DNA of 64,000 nucleotides, taken from NCBI RefSeq assembly GCF_021391495.1, contig NZ_CP090063.1:5518001-5582000 (forward strand), read 5' to 3'. The stretch is from Amycolatopsis acidiphila (lineage in GTDB: Bacteria; Actinomycetota; Actinomycetes; Mycobacteriales; Pseudonocardiaceae). Below, in pieces: positions 52,799 to 61,814 of the stretch; position 1 is the first letter of the stretch; every line of letters begins with the position of its first letter. The position numbers and the translations under genes were made by a program. A model generated the notes under the pieces. It was not told the DNA's origin. It made no database searches and saw nothing but the letters and a program-made list of their open reading frames with translations.

Positions 52799-53505
52799 AT
52801 GGTAAGCCTGGCGCAGACGGAAACCGTGCCGGTGCACGCGCGGGCGCGGTTGCAGCCGAATGCGGACTGGACGCGGCGCTGGAGCGTGACGGTCTCGGTC
52901 CGTGGCGAGAAAGTTGTGGTACCAGTTCGTGATATCGCGTCATTGCCTGTAGCCGGCCGGGAGCCATTTCGTCGATTTTCGTGACACCGCAACGTAAACC
53001 ATCGTTCGGGTCTGGAGTTCCTTGTCAGTACCGGACGTCTGCACGGCTTCGAGTCTCTCGCGGAGGCGAAGCTGCTGCTGATGCTGGACTTCGCCGGCGG
53101 CGTCACCGATGTGTTGTCGCAGCCGCTGCAATTGCGGTTCTCGTCTGCCGACGGTATGCGTGAGCACATCCCGGACTTCTTCGCCGACACGCGGTCCGGC
53201 CCCTGGCTGATCGACCTCCGCCCTGCCGGACGGATCACGCCGCGGGACGTGAACACCTTTGCCGCGACCTCGCCGCTCTCCAGGGCTGGGACTACCGGGT
53301 GGTGACGGGCTGGGATCCGGTGAGCGCGGCGGCGGTAGAGGCGTTCTCGGCGCAGCGCCGGCCCCTGAACGACCTGCTCTGCATATCCGACACCTTGCTC
53401 GCCGCCACCGCGGTCAGCCCACTCCCGTTTGGTGAGCTCGCGGCCACGACGGTCGCACCGGCGGTTGCCCGCGCCCACCTGCTGCACCTGCTCTGGCACC
53501 ACTAG
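52799..53505 (+). pseudogene. TnsA-like transposon endonuclease, inactivated
   Basis: Successive pieces match an actinobacterial TnsA-like endonuclease: an N-terminal part to FRRFS, an in-frame TGA at 52982, then GRLHGFESLAEAKLLLMLDF, HIPDFFADTRSGPWLIDLRP and DVNTFAATS. A one-base frameshift near 53285 is followed by QGWDYRVVTGWDP and a tail. The nuclease core residues (E, D, and LIDLRP in place of the usual VVDCRP) are visible. No TnsB or TnsC gene follows. Confidence 0.7.
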
Positions 53506-53549
53506 TGCCGTGCCCAGAAGGTTGCGGAGGGAATCAGGGCTGGGAGGCT

Positions 53550-53903
53550 GCCGGGTGGAGGTGGCTCGTCAGCCCGAGGTGTTCGTGCACGGGTTGGGTC
53601 CTGAGCAGGCGCAGCGTCTGGCGAAATCACCAGGTCAACGCGGGACCGGGTGTGGTTGCGCCGGGCCGGGGTTGTGCTGGCCTCGGTGCAGGGCCGGTCT
53701 GCCGGCGAGATCGCGGTGGCGCACCCTGCGAACTCGGACTGCAGTTCACGAACTGAAGCCTGACAAAACTCGGCTCTTACCTGGCTGAACATCGTCGGCT
53801 CACCGTCTCCACGGAGACCGCGCGACGCATCCTGCGCCAGGCAGGCATCACCTGGCAGCGCACGAAAACGTGGAAGGCCGGCCGCGATCCGGACTTCGCC
53901 TGA
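53550..53903 (+). pseudogene. IS630-family transposase remnant
   Basis: The N-terminal helix-turn-helix piece (LRRAGVVLASVQGRSAGEIA) and a later piece (LAEHRRLTVSTETARRILRQ, then GITWQRTKTWKAGRDPDF) match IS630 transposases, in different frames and with the middle missing. Confidence 0.65.
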
Positions 53904-54011
53904 GTGTGACGTGGCGGTCTGACACGCCTGTCCCTTCCTTCGGCTTTCAGGCGACCTACTTGCGCGCTTCGAGGTAGGGGGACTGCAAGACGAGCGGTGT
54001 AATTCCCGATC

Positions 54012-54287
54012 ATGGAAATGCACCTGATGAGCGACATGATGTCTGGCGTGGAGAACGCTGAGGACTCGAAGCCCGAGACCGGTCTGGACGGTCTGGATGG
54101 TCTGGATGGTCTGGATGGTCTGGATGACAAGCTTGTCGAGCAGTTGGTGAGCCGCGCCAAGGTCGGCGGGCTGCAGTTGACGGGCCAGGGCGGGGTGTTG
54201 CAGCAGCCGAGCAAGCGGCCGCTGGAGTCCGCGTTGGATGGCGAGATCACCGACCACTTGGGCTATGACAAGCACGTAGGACCATGA
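54012..54287 (+). pseudogene. IS256-family transposase N-terminal fragment
   Basis: 91 codons. DDKLVEQLVSRAKVGGLQLT and LESALDGEITDHLGYDKH are the conserved N-terminus of IS256 transposases. The frame ends at TGA soon after, before the catalytic domain. A tandem Gly-Leu-Asp repeat lies ahead of the conserved part. It covers the portion missing from the copy at 33197. Confidence 0.72.
54081..54125 (+). repeat. Five tandem 9-bp repeats encoding Gly-Leu-Asp
   Basis: GGTCTGGAT (first unit GGTCTGGAC) is repeated five times without spacers. It probably grew by replication slippage in the transposase fragment. Confidence 0.9.
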
Positions 54288-54357
54288 CGGTTCACCGATG
54301 ATTTTTCCGTGCCGTGCTGGTCTGTACGCCGAGTACCGACTCACGGGAGGCTGAGCC

Positions 54358-54921
54358 ATGCGGAAACTGACCTTTGGCATGAACCTGACCCTGGACGGCT
54401 ACATCGCCGCGCCCGGCGACGACCTCGGCTGGAGTGTGCCGAGCGACGAGCTGTTCCAGTGGTGGTCTGACCGGGTGGCGGCGACGGGCATGGCGCTGTA
54501 TGGGCGCAAACTGTGGGAGACGATGAGTTCCCACTGGCCGACCGCCGACCAGCAGCCCGGCGCCACACCGGCGGAGATCGAGTTCGCCCGCCGTTGGCAG
54601 GATATGCCGAAGGTGGTGTTCTCCTCCACGACCAGCACGGTCGACTGGAACACCCGCCTGGTCACCGGCGACGCGGTCACCGAGATCACCCGGCTCAAGG
54701 CCGAGGACGGCGGCCCCATGGACATCGGCGGCGCCACACTCGCCGCAGTGGCCATGCGGGACGGGCTGATCGACGAGTACGCGATCGTCACCCATCCAGT
54801 CCTGGTGGGTGGCGGCACGCCGTTCTTTGCGGCCCTGGACAACTGGGTGAACCTGACCCTGGTGGAGACCCGGACGTTTCCCGACGGCGTGGTCCTGACC
54901 AGGTACGAGACCAGGCGCTGA
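54358..54921 (+). CDS. Dihydrofolate reductase-like protein (RibD C-terminal family)
   Basis: 187 residues. RKLTFGMNLTLDGYIAAPGDD, GMALYGRKLWETM and a Gly-rich IGGATLAAVAMRDGLIDEY are characteristic of the RibD/DHFR-like family that binds NADPH. Physiological substrate unknown; these are common small reductases in actinomycetes. Good GGGAGG site nine bases before the ATG. Intact despite the eroded surroundings. Confidence 0.85.
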   Translation: MRKLTFGMNLTLDGYIAAPGDDLGWSVPSDELFQWWSDRVAATGMALYGRKLWETMSSHWPTADQQPGATPAEIEFARRWQDMPKVVFSSTTSTVDWNTRLVTGDAVTEITRLKAEDGGPMDIGGATLAAVAMRDGLIDEYAIVTHPVLVGGGTPFFAALDNWVNLTLVETRTFPDGVVLTRYETRR

Positions 54922-55059
54922 GTACCCGACCTCGGATCGGCCCGGGCTTCGGGCCCTCAAGGATCTCGTGGCGCTGTGTTTCGAGGCGATCGTGATACCC
55001 GTCCCGGATCCCAGGCCGTGTAGGTAAGGGATCCCCTAACGGACGACCGGACCGGGTGG

Positions 55060-55308
55060 CTACTGGCTCTCCCGGCTGGTGAGGTACGCCTGCTGCGGCG
55101 TCCAGTCGTTGAGGGTTTGATGCGGTCGGACGGTGTTGTACAAGTGCCGGAAGCGCAGGACTTCCATGGCCAGAGCGTCGCCGTCGGCGATGACGCCTCG
55201 GTAGAGGTGCTCGTATTTCAGGGTGCCGAAGAACCGCTCGATCACACCGTTGGTCTGCGCCGCCGGGCGGTGGGGCGCCGGGATCGAGCAATGCGTCAGC
55301 ACCGGCAC
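55060..55308 (-). pseudogene. IS3/IS481-type integrase-core C-terminal fragment
   Basis: TNGVIERFFGTLKYEHLYRG and RHLYNTVRPHQTLNDWTPQQAYL are the last part of a DDE transposase, including the glutamate of the triad (VIERF). The N-terminal domains are absent. Confidence 0.75.
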
Positions 55309-55309
55309 C

Positions 55310-55760
55310 GGCGATGATGGTCGCGATCGAGATGACCACGCCCTCCGACACCGGCGCGGCCGGCCCGGTCGCCGCCGAGACTAGCGTGCCCGCGATCGCG
55401 ATACCAATGCCGACACCTTTGTTGAGTGCCGCAGCCCGGTCACGCTTGTCCTGTTCGGTCTCGTAGTGGAGATGTTCCTGATGAGCCGGGTAGTTCTCCG
55501 AAGCCTTCTCGATCGATCCGTCCAGTGTCCCCGCCTGTTACAGCGCGTCCTTCACCTGCGTCGGGTTGCCGTGTTCGAAGGCAGCAGTCAATGTGGACTG
55601 GCTGTAGGCGGTGGCGGTGGCCTCGAACGCGGTCAGGTTCTTCGTACCCGAACCCATGATGAACTGCAGGTAGCCGCTTCGATCGGCGGTCGTCAGGTCG
55701 AAGCCCGGTCCCGTCGGGCTGCCCAGGGGATCGGTCTGGTCGCCTTGGTAGCCGGGATCG
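55310..55760 (-). pseudogene. C-terminal remnant of a large secreted/WXG-associated protein
   Basis: One minus-strand frame reads GPGFDLTTADRSGYLQFIMG, LTAAFEHGNPTQVKDAL, an in-frame TAA at 55538, then QAGTLDGSIEKASENYPAHQ and a Gly/Ala helix (GIGIAIAGTLVSAATGPA). This resembles the tail of large actinomycete proteins linked to type VII secretion; family name uncertain. It is truncated at both ends. Confidence 0.5.
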
Positions 55761-56390
55761 GTTGGGCCGCCCTCGCCGCGGTCGGGCACATCATCACCCA
55801 GCAGCGCACGGACTTCGATGCACGCAACCACGACTACGCCAAGCTCAGTGAGCTGATCGCCGCGACGACCCTGTTCGAGCTGGACCGCCGCAGCCCCGGA
55901 GACGGGAAACCCGCGGTCATCCACGCACTCGATAAGAGACATCGTCCGGAGAAGAAAGCGAAAGCCACGCTACCGGGGCCAGCGTGCGGAGACCGAGTCC
56001 GGCGTTCATGTCGGCCGAAGCGTTGATACCCGGGTGCAGGCGGGCATCAGCCGTTGGGAAGGGTGAAGGGACCGGAGCGGGACCAGAAGTCCGTCACCTC
56101 GGCCTTCCTGCGGTCTGGTGGTCGCCCCCGCGTGGTCGAGCGCGACCAGGTGTTTCGGCTTACTGCCAGACGACGGTGGTGGGGGCGGTCTAGGAAGAAC
56201 CGGCCGCGTGTGGGGCCGGAGGTGTCGGTGCCGTCGGCGGGGATCTCGAACCGGACGTCGCGGCGGAGCGGCCGGCCAAGGGTAACTTCAGCACCTTCGC
56301 GCCTACGCCAATGTGCTCGGCCGGACCGGCGAACGGCACGACCCGAACTGGGTGTGTCGCCGGTGTGGACGACGGCGAGTTCGTCCTTCA

Positions 56391-56419
56391 GGGTGCTGTT
56401 GTCGTTGACAACAGCACCC
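56391..56419. repeat. Perfect 13-bp inverted repeat with three-base loop
   Basis: GGGTGCTGTTGTC and its exact complement surround GTT. It has no T tract. It may be a terminator, a protein-binding dyad, or a mobile-element end. Confidence 0.6.
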
Positions 56420-56587
56420 TTGTGGCCGGGGAAGGTACTGACGCGCCCGCCGTTCCGATAGCCGGACCCGTACGGCACCATCCGCACGGCGCCGCGGTCG
56501 GGCCCGTCAGTTTCCCGGTTCGGCTCCTTGACCACGTCGGGCAGTTCCTTGTCCTGCCCATTTCCGGCAGACCGTCAGGTACGCGTG

Positions 56588-56628
56588 CCGGCCGGTGCGG
56601 GCCACCCCTGCGGGCTCGCACCGGCCGG
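56588..56628 (-). terminator. Hairpin terminator after the SDR gene
   Basis: CCGGCCGGTGCG pairs with CGCACCGGCCGG (12 bp) around a 17-base loop, immediately beyond the stop of the minus-strand SDR gene. Confidence 0.7.
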
Positions 56629-56632
56629 TGTG

Positions 56633-57388
56633 TCACACGAGCGAAGCGGTCAGCCCGCCGTCGAGGACGTAGTGGCTGCCGGTCACCCACGCGGCCCGGT
56701 CGGATGCGAGGAACGCGGCGACCTCGGCGATGTCCTGCGAGGTGCCGAGCCGGCCCTGCTTCGCGGCCACGAGGTCGCCGAAGGGAACCTGGGTCGCGGC
56801 CTCGAAGTCGGGGGCGAGGCGTTCGACCATGGCGGTGTCGGCGAAGCCCGGGCACACCGCGTTGACGCGTACCCCCGTCGGCCGCATTTCCACGGCGGCG
56901 ACGCGGGTGAGCTGGATGACCGCTGCCTTCGTCGCGCAGTAGGAGCCGAGCAGCGGGCTGCCGCCGATGCCCGCGATGGAGGCGATGTTGACGATGTTTC
57001 CTTGGGAGGCGACCAGGTGCGGGGTCGCCGCTTTCATGGTCACGAACGTGCCGCGCACGTTGACGGCGAAGATCTTGTCGAAGCTTTCCGTCGACTGCTG
57101 CAGCAGTGGCGACGCGACTTCGATTCCGGCGTTGTTCACCAGCACGTCGAGGCCGCCGAGGAGGTCGACCGCCTGCTGCACGGCGGCCCGGACCTGAGCC
57201 TCGTCCGTGACGTCGCAGTTGGCGACACCTGCGGCGCCGATCTCGTCGGCCGATTGCTTGGCCGAGTCGGCGTTGAGGTCGCTGACGACGACCTGCGCGC
57301 CGCGTTCGACGAATAGTGCGGCGATCGCCTTGCCGATCCCGGCACCGGATCCGGTGACGAAGACCCGCTTTCCCTGGAGCTCGGACAT
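56633..57388 (-). CDS. Short-chain dehydrogenase/reductase
   Basis: 251 residues. NAD(P) site GSGAGIGKAI, NNAG marker LVNNAGIE, serine in VNIASIAG and SYCATK (YxxxK). C-terminal HYVLDGGLTASLV is typical. It probably oxidises a hydroxy- or reduces a keto-intermediate of the pathway started by the acyl-CoA ligase upstream. The ATG at 57388 has GAGAGGAA upstream; an in-frame start 15 bases earlier is weaker. Confidence 0.9.
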   Translation of the reverse strand: MSELQGKRVFVTGSGAGIGKAIAALFVERGAQVVVSDLNADSAKQSADEIGAAGVANCDVTDEAQVRAAVQQAVDLLGGLDVLVNNAGIEVASPLLQQSTESFDKIFAVNVRGTFVTMKAATPHLVASQGNIVNIASIAGIGGSPLLGSYCATKAAVIQLTRVAAVEMRPTGVRVNAVCPGFADTAMVERLAPDFEAATQVPFGDLVAAKQGRLGTSQDIAEVAAFLASDRAAWVTGSHYVLDGGLTASLV

Positions 57389-57419
57389 TCTTGTTCCTCT
57401 CACTTTGTTGTGGGGCTGT

Positions 57420-58412
57420 TCACATCGCGTCGATCTCGGGCATGATCTCTTCCTTGAGGCGCTTGAGGTCGTCGAGCGTCTTCGCCACCGGGACGTCCTG
57501 GAACGGCGGCCACAGGAAGGGCATCGTCAGCCCGGCTTCCCGGTAGCGCTTGAGCTGGTCGGTGATCTGCGCCGCCGACCCGACGAGCAGGTTGGTGCCC
57601 TTGCCCTGGGGGCTCTGGTCCATGTCCTGGTCGGTGATGACGAACCAGATCATGCTGGAGATCTCGAGGTCGTCGACCGACCGCTTGGTGTCGAGCTGGT
57701 CGAGCTCGCGCTGGATCTCGGTGCGCCACCGCTGGATGTCCTCGGGCGAGTCCTGGATCCCGATCCAGCCGGACAGGCCGTACTTGGCGATGCGGCTGGC
57801 CGAGCGCTTCGGGTCCTTGAGGCCGCTGAAGAAGATCGGCGGGTGCGGCTTCTGCACCGGCTTGGCGCCGAATCCGGCCGGCTCGAAGTCGGCGAACTCG
57901 CCGTGGTACTCGAAGAGGTCGTTGGTCCAGATGCCCTGCATGATCTCCAGGGTTTCGCGCACGTGCTTGTGCCGCTTGGGGAAGATGTGCGCGGCGCTGG
58001 CGGCGGCGAACTCTTCCGGCATCCAGCCGGAACCGACGGCGACGTTGAGCCTGCCGCCCGAGAGGTGGTCGATGGTGGCCAGCTCCGCGGCGAGCACGCC
58101 GGGGGAACGGTACGGCGTGTCGATGATGCTCATGCCGATCCGGACCTTCGAGGTTTTCGCGGCGAGCCAGGGGAGCAACGGCATGCCCTGGAGGAACTCG
58201 CCCCGCGAGCTCACTGGGAGTTGCTTGCCCATTTCGTCCAGCATCCCGAAGGGGTACTGCATCTCCCCTCGGTCCGAGGCCTCCGGCACGATGATCCGGT
58301 CGAGCGTCCAGACGGAGTCGAAGTCGAGGTCCTCGGCGAGGGCGGTGAGGTCTTCGAGTTCCCGGACGGTCACCTTGTCCCGGAAGTTCGGCAGGTAGAG
58401 CGCGAGTTTCAT
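57420..58412 (-). CDS. LLM-class F420/flavin-dependent oxidoreductase
   Basis: 330 residues of the luciferase-like TIM barrel: KLALYLPNFRDKVTVRELEDLTALAEDL at the start, VRIGMSIIDTPYRSPGVLAAELATIDHLSGGRLNVAVGSGWMPEEF in the centre (cofactor phosphate region), PPIFFSGL later. Mycobacterial and related members use F420. Two bases separate it from the ligase stop; it is the middle gene of a three-gene operon. Confidence 0.88.
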   Translation of the reverse strand: MKLALYLPNFRDKVTVRELEDLTALAEDLDFDSVWTLDRIIVPEASDRGEMQYPFGMLDEMGKQLPVSSRGEFLQGMPLLPWLAAKTSKVRIGMSIIDTPYRSPGVLAAELATIDHLSGGRLNVAVGSGWMPEEFAAASAAHIFPKRHKHVRETLEIMQGIWTNDLFEYHGEFADFEPAGFGAKPVQKPHPPIFFSGLKDPKRSASRIAKYGLSGWIGIQDSPEDIQRWRTEIQRELDQLDTKRSVDDLEISSMIWFVITDQDMDQSPQGKGTNLLVGSAAQITDQLKRYREAGLTMPFLWPPFQDVPVAKTLDDLKRLKEEIMPEIDAM

Positions 58413-58414
58413 GG

Positions 58415-59962
58415 TCAGACAGCCTCCTTGCTGCGTTCGGTGAAGGTGGAGCGGATGTCGGCTTTGAGTACTTTGCCGACGGTGGAGCGCGGCAGCTCCG
58501 GCCAGATCTCGATCTGCTTCGGCGCCTTGACGCTGCCGATGCGGTCCTTGACGAACGTGATCAGCTCGCCGGTGTCCAGTTCCCGGCCGGGCTGGAGCTG
58601 GACGACGGCGGTGACGCGTTCACCCCACTTGTCGTCGGGCAGGCCGATCACGGCGCAGTCGCGGACGGCGTCGTGGGCCATCAGCGCCTGTTCGACCTCG
58701 GCGGAATAGACGTTGAACCCGCCGGAGATGACCATGTCCTTGGCTCGGTCGACGATGTGGAGGAAACCCTCGTCGTCGAGGAAACCGATGTCGCCGGTGT
58801 GGTGCCAGCCGTGGGCGGACGCCTCGGCCGTCGCCTCGGGGTTGCGGTAGTAGCCGGCCATCACCAGCGAGCCGCGCACGCAGATCTCCCCGCGTTCCCC
58901 CTTCGGGACAGGCCGCCCGTCTTCGTCGAGGATCACCACCGTGACCAGCGGCGAGGGGCGGCCGGCGGACGACAGCCGTCCCGTGTGGACGGTGCCGTCC
59001 GGTCGGCGGTGGTCCGCGGGCGACATCGTCGAGATCATCATCGGGGCCTCGGACTGGCCGAACAGCTGCGCCATCGGCCCGATGCGGTCGAGGGCCTCGG
59101 TCAGCCTCGCCGTCGACATCGGCGCCGCGCCGTACCAGAAGCACTGCAGTGACGAGAGGTCCGTGCGATCGAGCGCGTCGTGGCCGAGCACCATGTAGAT
59201 CAGCGTTGGCGGCAGGAAGGTGTGGGTGACCCGGTGTCGCTCGATCAGCTCCAGGAACCGGCCGATGTCGGGCTTGGCCATGATCACGACTTCGCCGCCG
59301 CGGGCGAGGATCGGGAAGCAGAGCACGCCGGCCGCGTGGGTGAGCGGGGCCAGGGCCAGGTACACGGGGCGTTCTTCGAAGGGGTAGCTCATCAGCGTGA
59401 TGGCCGACATCGCCTCGAGGTTGCGGTCGGTGAGCATGACTCCCTTGGGACGTCCTGTGGTGCCTCCGGTGCCGACCAGGGCGACCACGTCGTCGGGAGG
59501 TGCTGCGTCGACGGATGGATCGTCTCGCGCGGCGTCGAGCCAGGTGTCGAAGGCCAGTGCGAGGTCGTCGCCTGGACCGAGCCGGACGAGCGTTTTCAGC
59601 TTGGGGAGCTTCGGGATGATCTGCTTGACCAGTCCGTCGAACGCAGGCTGGAAGATCAGCGCGGAGCAGTCGAACAGGTCGAGCAGCTCCGCGTTCTCGC
59701 CGGCCGCGTTGCGCGGGTTGATCGGGCACCACACCGCTCCCGCCCGGGAAATGCCGAACACGCAGGCGAACGCGGTCGGATCGTTGGCCGAGAGGATGCC
59801 GACCTTGTCCCCGGGCGCGACGCCGGAGCGCCGCAGCGCCCGGGCGACCGCGTGGGTGAGCTCGACGACCTCGCCGTAGGACAGTGAAACCGCGTCGAGG
59901 GTCAGACAGGGCGCCCCGGAGCCCAGGGAGGCGCCCTTGTCCAGGTAGAAGGCCAGCGACAT
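58415..59962 (-). CDS. Acyl-CoA synthetase (AMP-binding)
   Basis: 515 residues. P-loop-like motif VGTGGTTGRPKGVML, A5/A6 region LFGQSEAPMMIS, A7 GWHHTGDIGFLDDEGF, A8 VDRAKDMVISGGFNVYSAEVE and C-terminal lysine in RSTVGKVLKADIR. It activates a carboxylic acid to its CoA thioester; alkyl or aryl substrate not decidable. The ATG at 59962 fits GGAG seven bases upstream; ATG 59965 and 59974 are alternatives. Confidence 0.92.
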   Translation of the reverse strand: MSLAFYLDKGASLGSGAPCLTLDAVSLSYGEVVELTHAVARALRRSGVAPGDKVGILSANDPTAFACVFGISRAGAVWCPINPRNAAGENAELLDLFDCSALIFQPAFDGLVKQIIPKLPKLKTLVRLGPGDDLALAFDTWLDAARDDPSVDAAPPDDVVALVGTGGTTGRPKGVMLTDRNLEAMSAITLMSYPFEERPVYLALAPLTHAAGVLCFPILARGGEVVIMAKPDIGRFLELIERHRVTHTFLPPTLIYMVLGHDALDRTDLSSLQCFWYGAAPMSTARLTEALDRIGPMAQLFGQSEAPMMISTMSPADHRRPDGTVHTGRLSSAGRPSPLVTVVILDEDGRPVPKGERGEICVRGSLVMAGYYRNPEATAEASAHGWHHTGDIGFLDDEGFLHIVDRAKDMVISGGFNVYSAEVEQALMAHDAVRDCAVIGLPDDKWGERVTAVVQLQPGRELDTGELITFVKDRIGSVKAPKQIEIWPELPRSTVGKVLKADIRSTFTERSKEAV

Positions 59963-60149
59963 CATTGTCTCCATTTTCAGTCGTGCAGCGTGACGACCGG
60001 CTCGTGCAAGCGGCTGAAGTGCACGCTTGGTGAGGATCGAACCCCCGCTTGCCGGCTCCGGTGCGTCACGGAAACAGAACCCGGAGACGCCGACGTCCCT
60101 CCTGATGTTCGTCGGCGCCACCGAGGACTGATCACGACCCTGGCTGTTC

Positions 60150-60188
60150 TTTGGACGAATGTCAAGATTTTTTTGGACGATCGGTCAG
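60150..60188. promoter_or_regulatory. Paired direct repeats, probable TetR operators
   Basis: TTTGGACGAATGTCAAG (60150) and TTTGGACGATCGGTCAG (60172) are direct repeats 22 bases apart, two helical turns, between the divergent ligase and TetR genes. The second is nearly palindromic around GATC. Confidence 0.6.
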
Positions 60189-60217
60189 AAGTGGGTCTCT
60201 GTGCTAGGGTCAAGCCC

Positions 60218-60835
60218 GTGACCAGCGCAGCTGCCGTGAGGCGCCGGACCCGAGTGGACAAGTTCGAGGAGCGGCGCCGCGAACTCGCCGACGCGGCTTT
60301 GCTGGCCCTGGCCGACCTCGGCTACGCCCGCACCAGCCTGCGCACGATCGCGGAACACACCAAGTTCTCCCACGGCTTGCTGCACTACTACTTCGCCGAC
60401 AAGGTCGAGCTGATCACCTACTGCGTCCGGCGCTACAAGGCCGCCTGTGTCGAGCGCTACGAAGGGAACATCGGCGAGGTCTCCACTCCCGATGAGTTCG
60501 CCACCGCCTGCGGAGTCGGCCTGGCCACCGCGCTCGAAGACGCTCCGCTCATGCACCGGCTGTGGTACGACCTGCGCTCCCAGGCGATGTTCGAGGAGGC
60601 ATTCCGCGACGACGTCGCCCAGATCGACGAAAGCCTCCAGAACATGATGTGGCGCAACCTCCGTGCCTATGCCGAGCTCGCCGGCACGGAGCCGACCTGC
60701 ACTCCGTCCGACGCGTACGCGCTGTTCGACGGTCTGTTCCAGCGGGCGCTCCTGCGTTACCTTGCCGGCGCGGAGGAAGCGCTCGACGACCTTCGACGTG
60801 GCATCCGCGAACTGTTCCCGCGCCTCGTCAACTGA
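60218..60835 (+). CDS. TetR-family transcriptional regulator
   Basis: 205 residues from GTG 60218. HTH at about 20-65 (ALADLGYARTSLRTIAEHTK, SHGLLHYYFADKVELITY), then an all-helical ligand domain with a LMHRLWYDLRSQAMFEE centre. The longer frame from 59990 crosses the promoter and operators and was rejected. Divergent from the ligase-LLM-SDR operon, so it is the likely repressor, possibly responding to an acyl-CoA. Confidence 0.88.
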   Translation: MTSAAAVRRRTRVDKFEERRRELADAALLALADLGYARTSLRTIAEHTKFSHGLLHYYFADKVELITYCVRRYKAACVERYEGNIGEVSTPDEFATACGVGLATALEDAPLMHRLWYDLRSQAMFEEAFRDDVAQIDESLQNMMWRNLRAYAELAGTEPTCTPSDAYALFDGLFQRALLRYLAGAEEALDDLRRGIRELFPRLVN

Positions 60836-61304
60836 ACGCGGACCAGACAGCCGCACATCGGCTGACACAACCGTGATCATTACCGGGACGTCTCCGGTCC
60901 ATGGGCACAGGTCCGGACGAGCACTGTCCGGAGTGCGCGCGGCGGGTCCATGCCCTGCCGAAAGCGGGGGAACGGCTCAGTGATTGGGCCAGGGGAAGGC
61001 AACCGGCGGTCCCGACGGCGCCGGGGTGGCTCACCGGAGAAGAAGCTGATCGACCAGGACGAAGCCGGCCCCAGTGCGACCAGCAGTATGGCGAATCCGC
61101 GCCGCAGGTCTGTTTGCAACTGCTCGACGCGTGCCATCAGCTCGGCATCGGTCCAGCGGGTCTTGCGCGTAGCTGGTTCTGAAACTGATTGCAGTGGACA
61201 TAGTGCGACCACGTTAGTTCCTCCTGTACCGGTGATGCCCCTGGGCGCGCGCCAAGCACGGCCCGGCCATTGTTGGAGACGAAAACACACAAGTCAGCGA
61301 TTAA
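60836..61304. other. Stretch without a confident gene
   Basis: A minus-strand frame (60880-61290) includes RWTDAELMARVEQLQTDLRR followed by a short hydrophobic helix (GFAILLVALG). It could be a small membrane protein but is Arg/Pro-rich at its end and unrecognised. Nothing else is visible. Confidence 0.35.
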
Positions 61305-61514
61305 TGGTGGGGCGCCAACCACCGCTACGGCCACGACGTCACCACCTGGGACGGCTTCGCGTTGCTGCGCGACATCCGCGAACTACGCATGACCTGCTAC
61401 CTCGCCCAACACGCCGCCGAAAACCCCCGCGCTCACCACGAAGCCGAACTCCGTGTTACCTGCCTACGCGACCGGAACGGGCCCCGCCCCTGGTCCTGGT
61501 CGCCCGCGTCCTAA
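61305..61514 (+). pseudogene. Phosphotransferase-family C-terminal fragment
   Basis: The frame begins after a stop and reads HRYGHDVTTWDGFALLRDIR and ELRMTCYLAQHAAENPRAHH. This matches the last helices of aminoglycoside-phosphotransferase-fold kinases (WxGFxxLRxIRELRMT). No start or catalytic loop remains. Confidence 0.6.
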
Positions 61515-61777
61515 CCCTCCGCCGGACACCGTCGTCCGACGTCAACTTCGGGGACTGTAAAGAGCAAGGCGGCGGCTGCAGTGAAGAAGGGGGCGAAATT
61601 CTGGGGAAGGGCGCAGAGCAGGCGATCACGATCGCGGTGAAGGCAGGCATGGAGCACTGGGGCGGGGCGGGGCCGGGCCTGAGGTTTAGCCGCTAACTGT
61701 TGCTGACCACGAGGTTGTTGACGCTCGCGCCGCTTGATCGCCCGCGCTTCGGCTTTGGACCTATTACCAAGGCAAAA
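61515..61777. other. No gene seen
   Basis: Between the phosphotransferase fragment and the MarR promoter I see no credible coding frame or clear structure. Confidence 0.4.
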
Positions 61778-61799
61778 CTTGTAAGATTAATCTTGCAAG
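61778..61799. promoter_or_regulatory. 22-bp palindrome, probable MarR operator
   Basis: CTTGTAAGATT/AATCTTGCAAG is an inverted repeat with one mismatched pair, ending 15 bases before the MarR start codon, as expected for autorepression. Confidence 0.75.
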
Positions 61800-61814
61800 A
61801 GTAACCTTCTGAAT

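Larger units (their letters stand above)
55761..56632. other. Eroded stretch without a supported gene
   Basis: A plus-strand segment near 55740-55930 reads like a membrane helix followed by TQQRTDFDARNHDYAKLSEL, possibly a gene fragment. The minus-strand frame 56047-56535 is not recognised. A long hairpin is at 56391. Confidence 0.4.

Noticed and set aside
54081..54125. Possible CRISPR-like repeat
   Set aside because: Units are nine bases, contiguous and in-frame codons with no spacers.
59990..60217. Longer start for the TetR gene
   Set aside because: The extension covers the divergent promoter and operator repeats and is not TetR-like.
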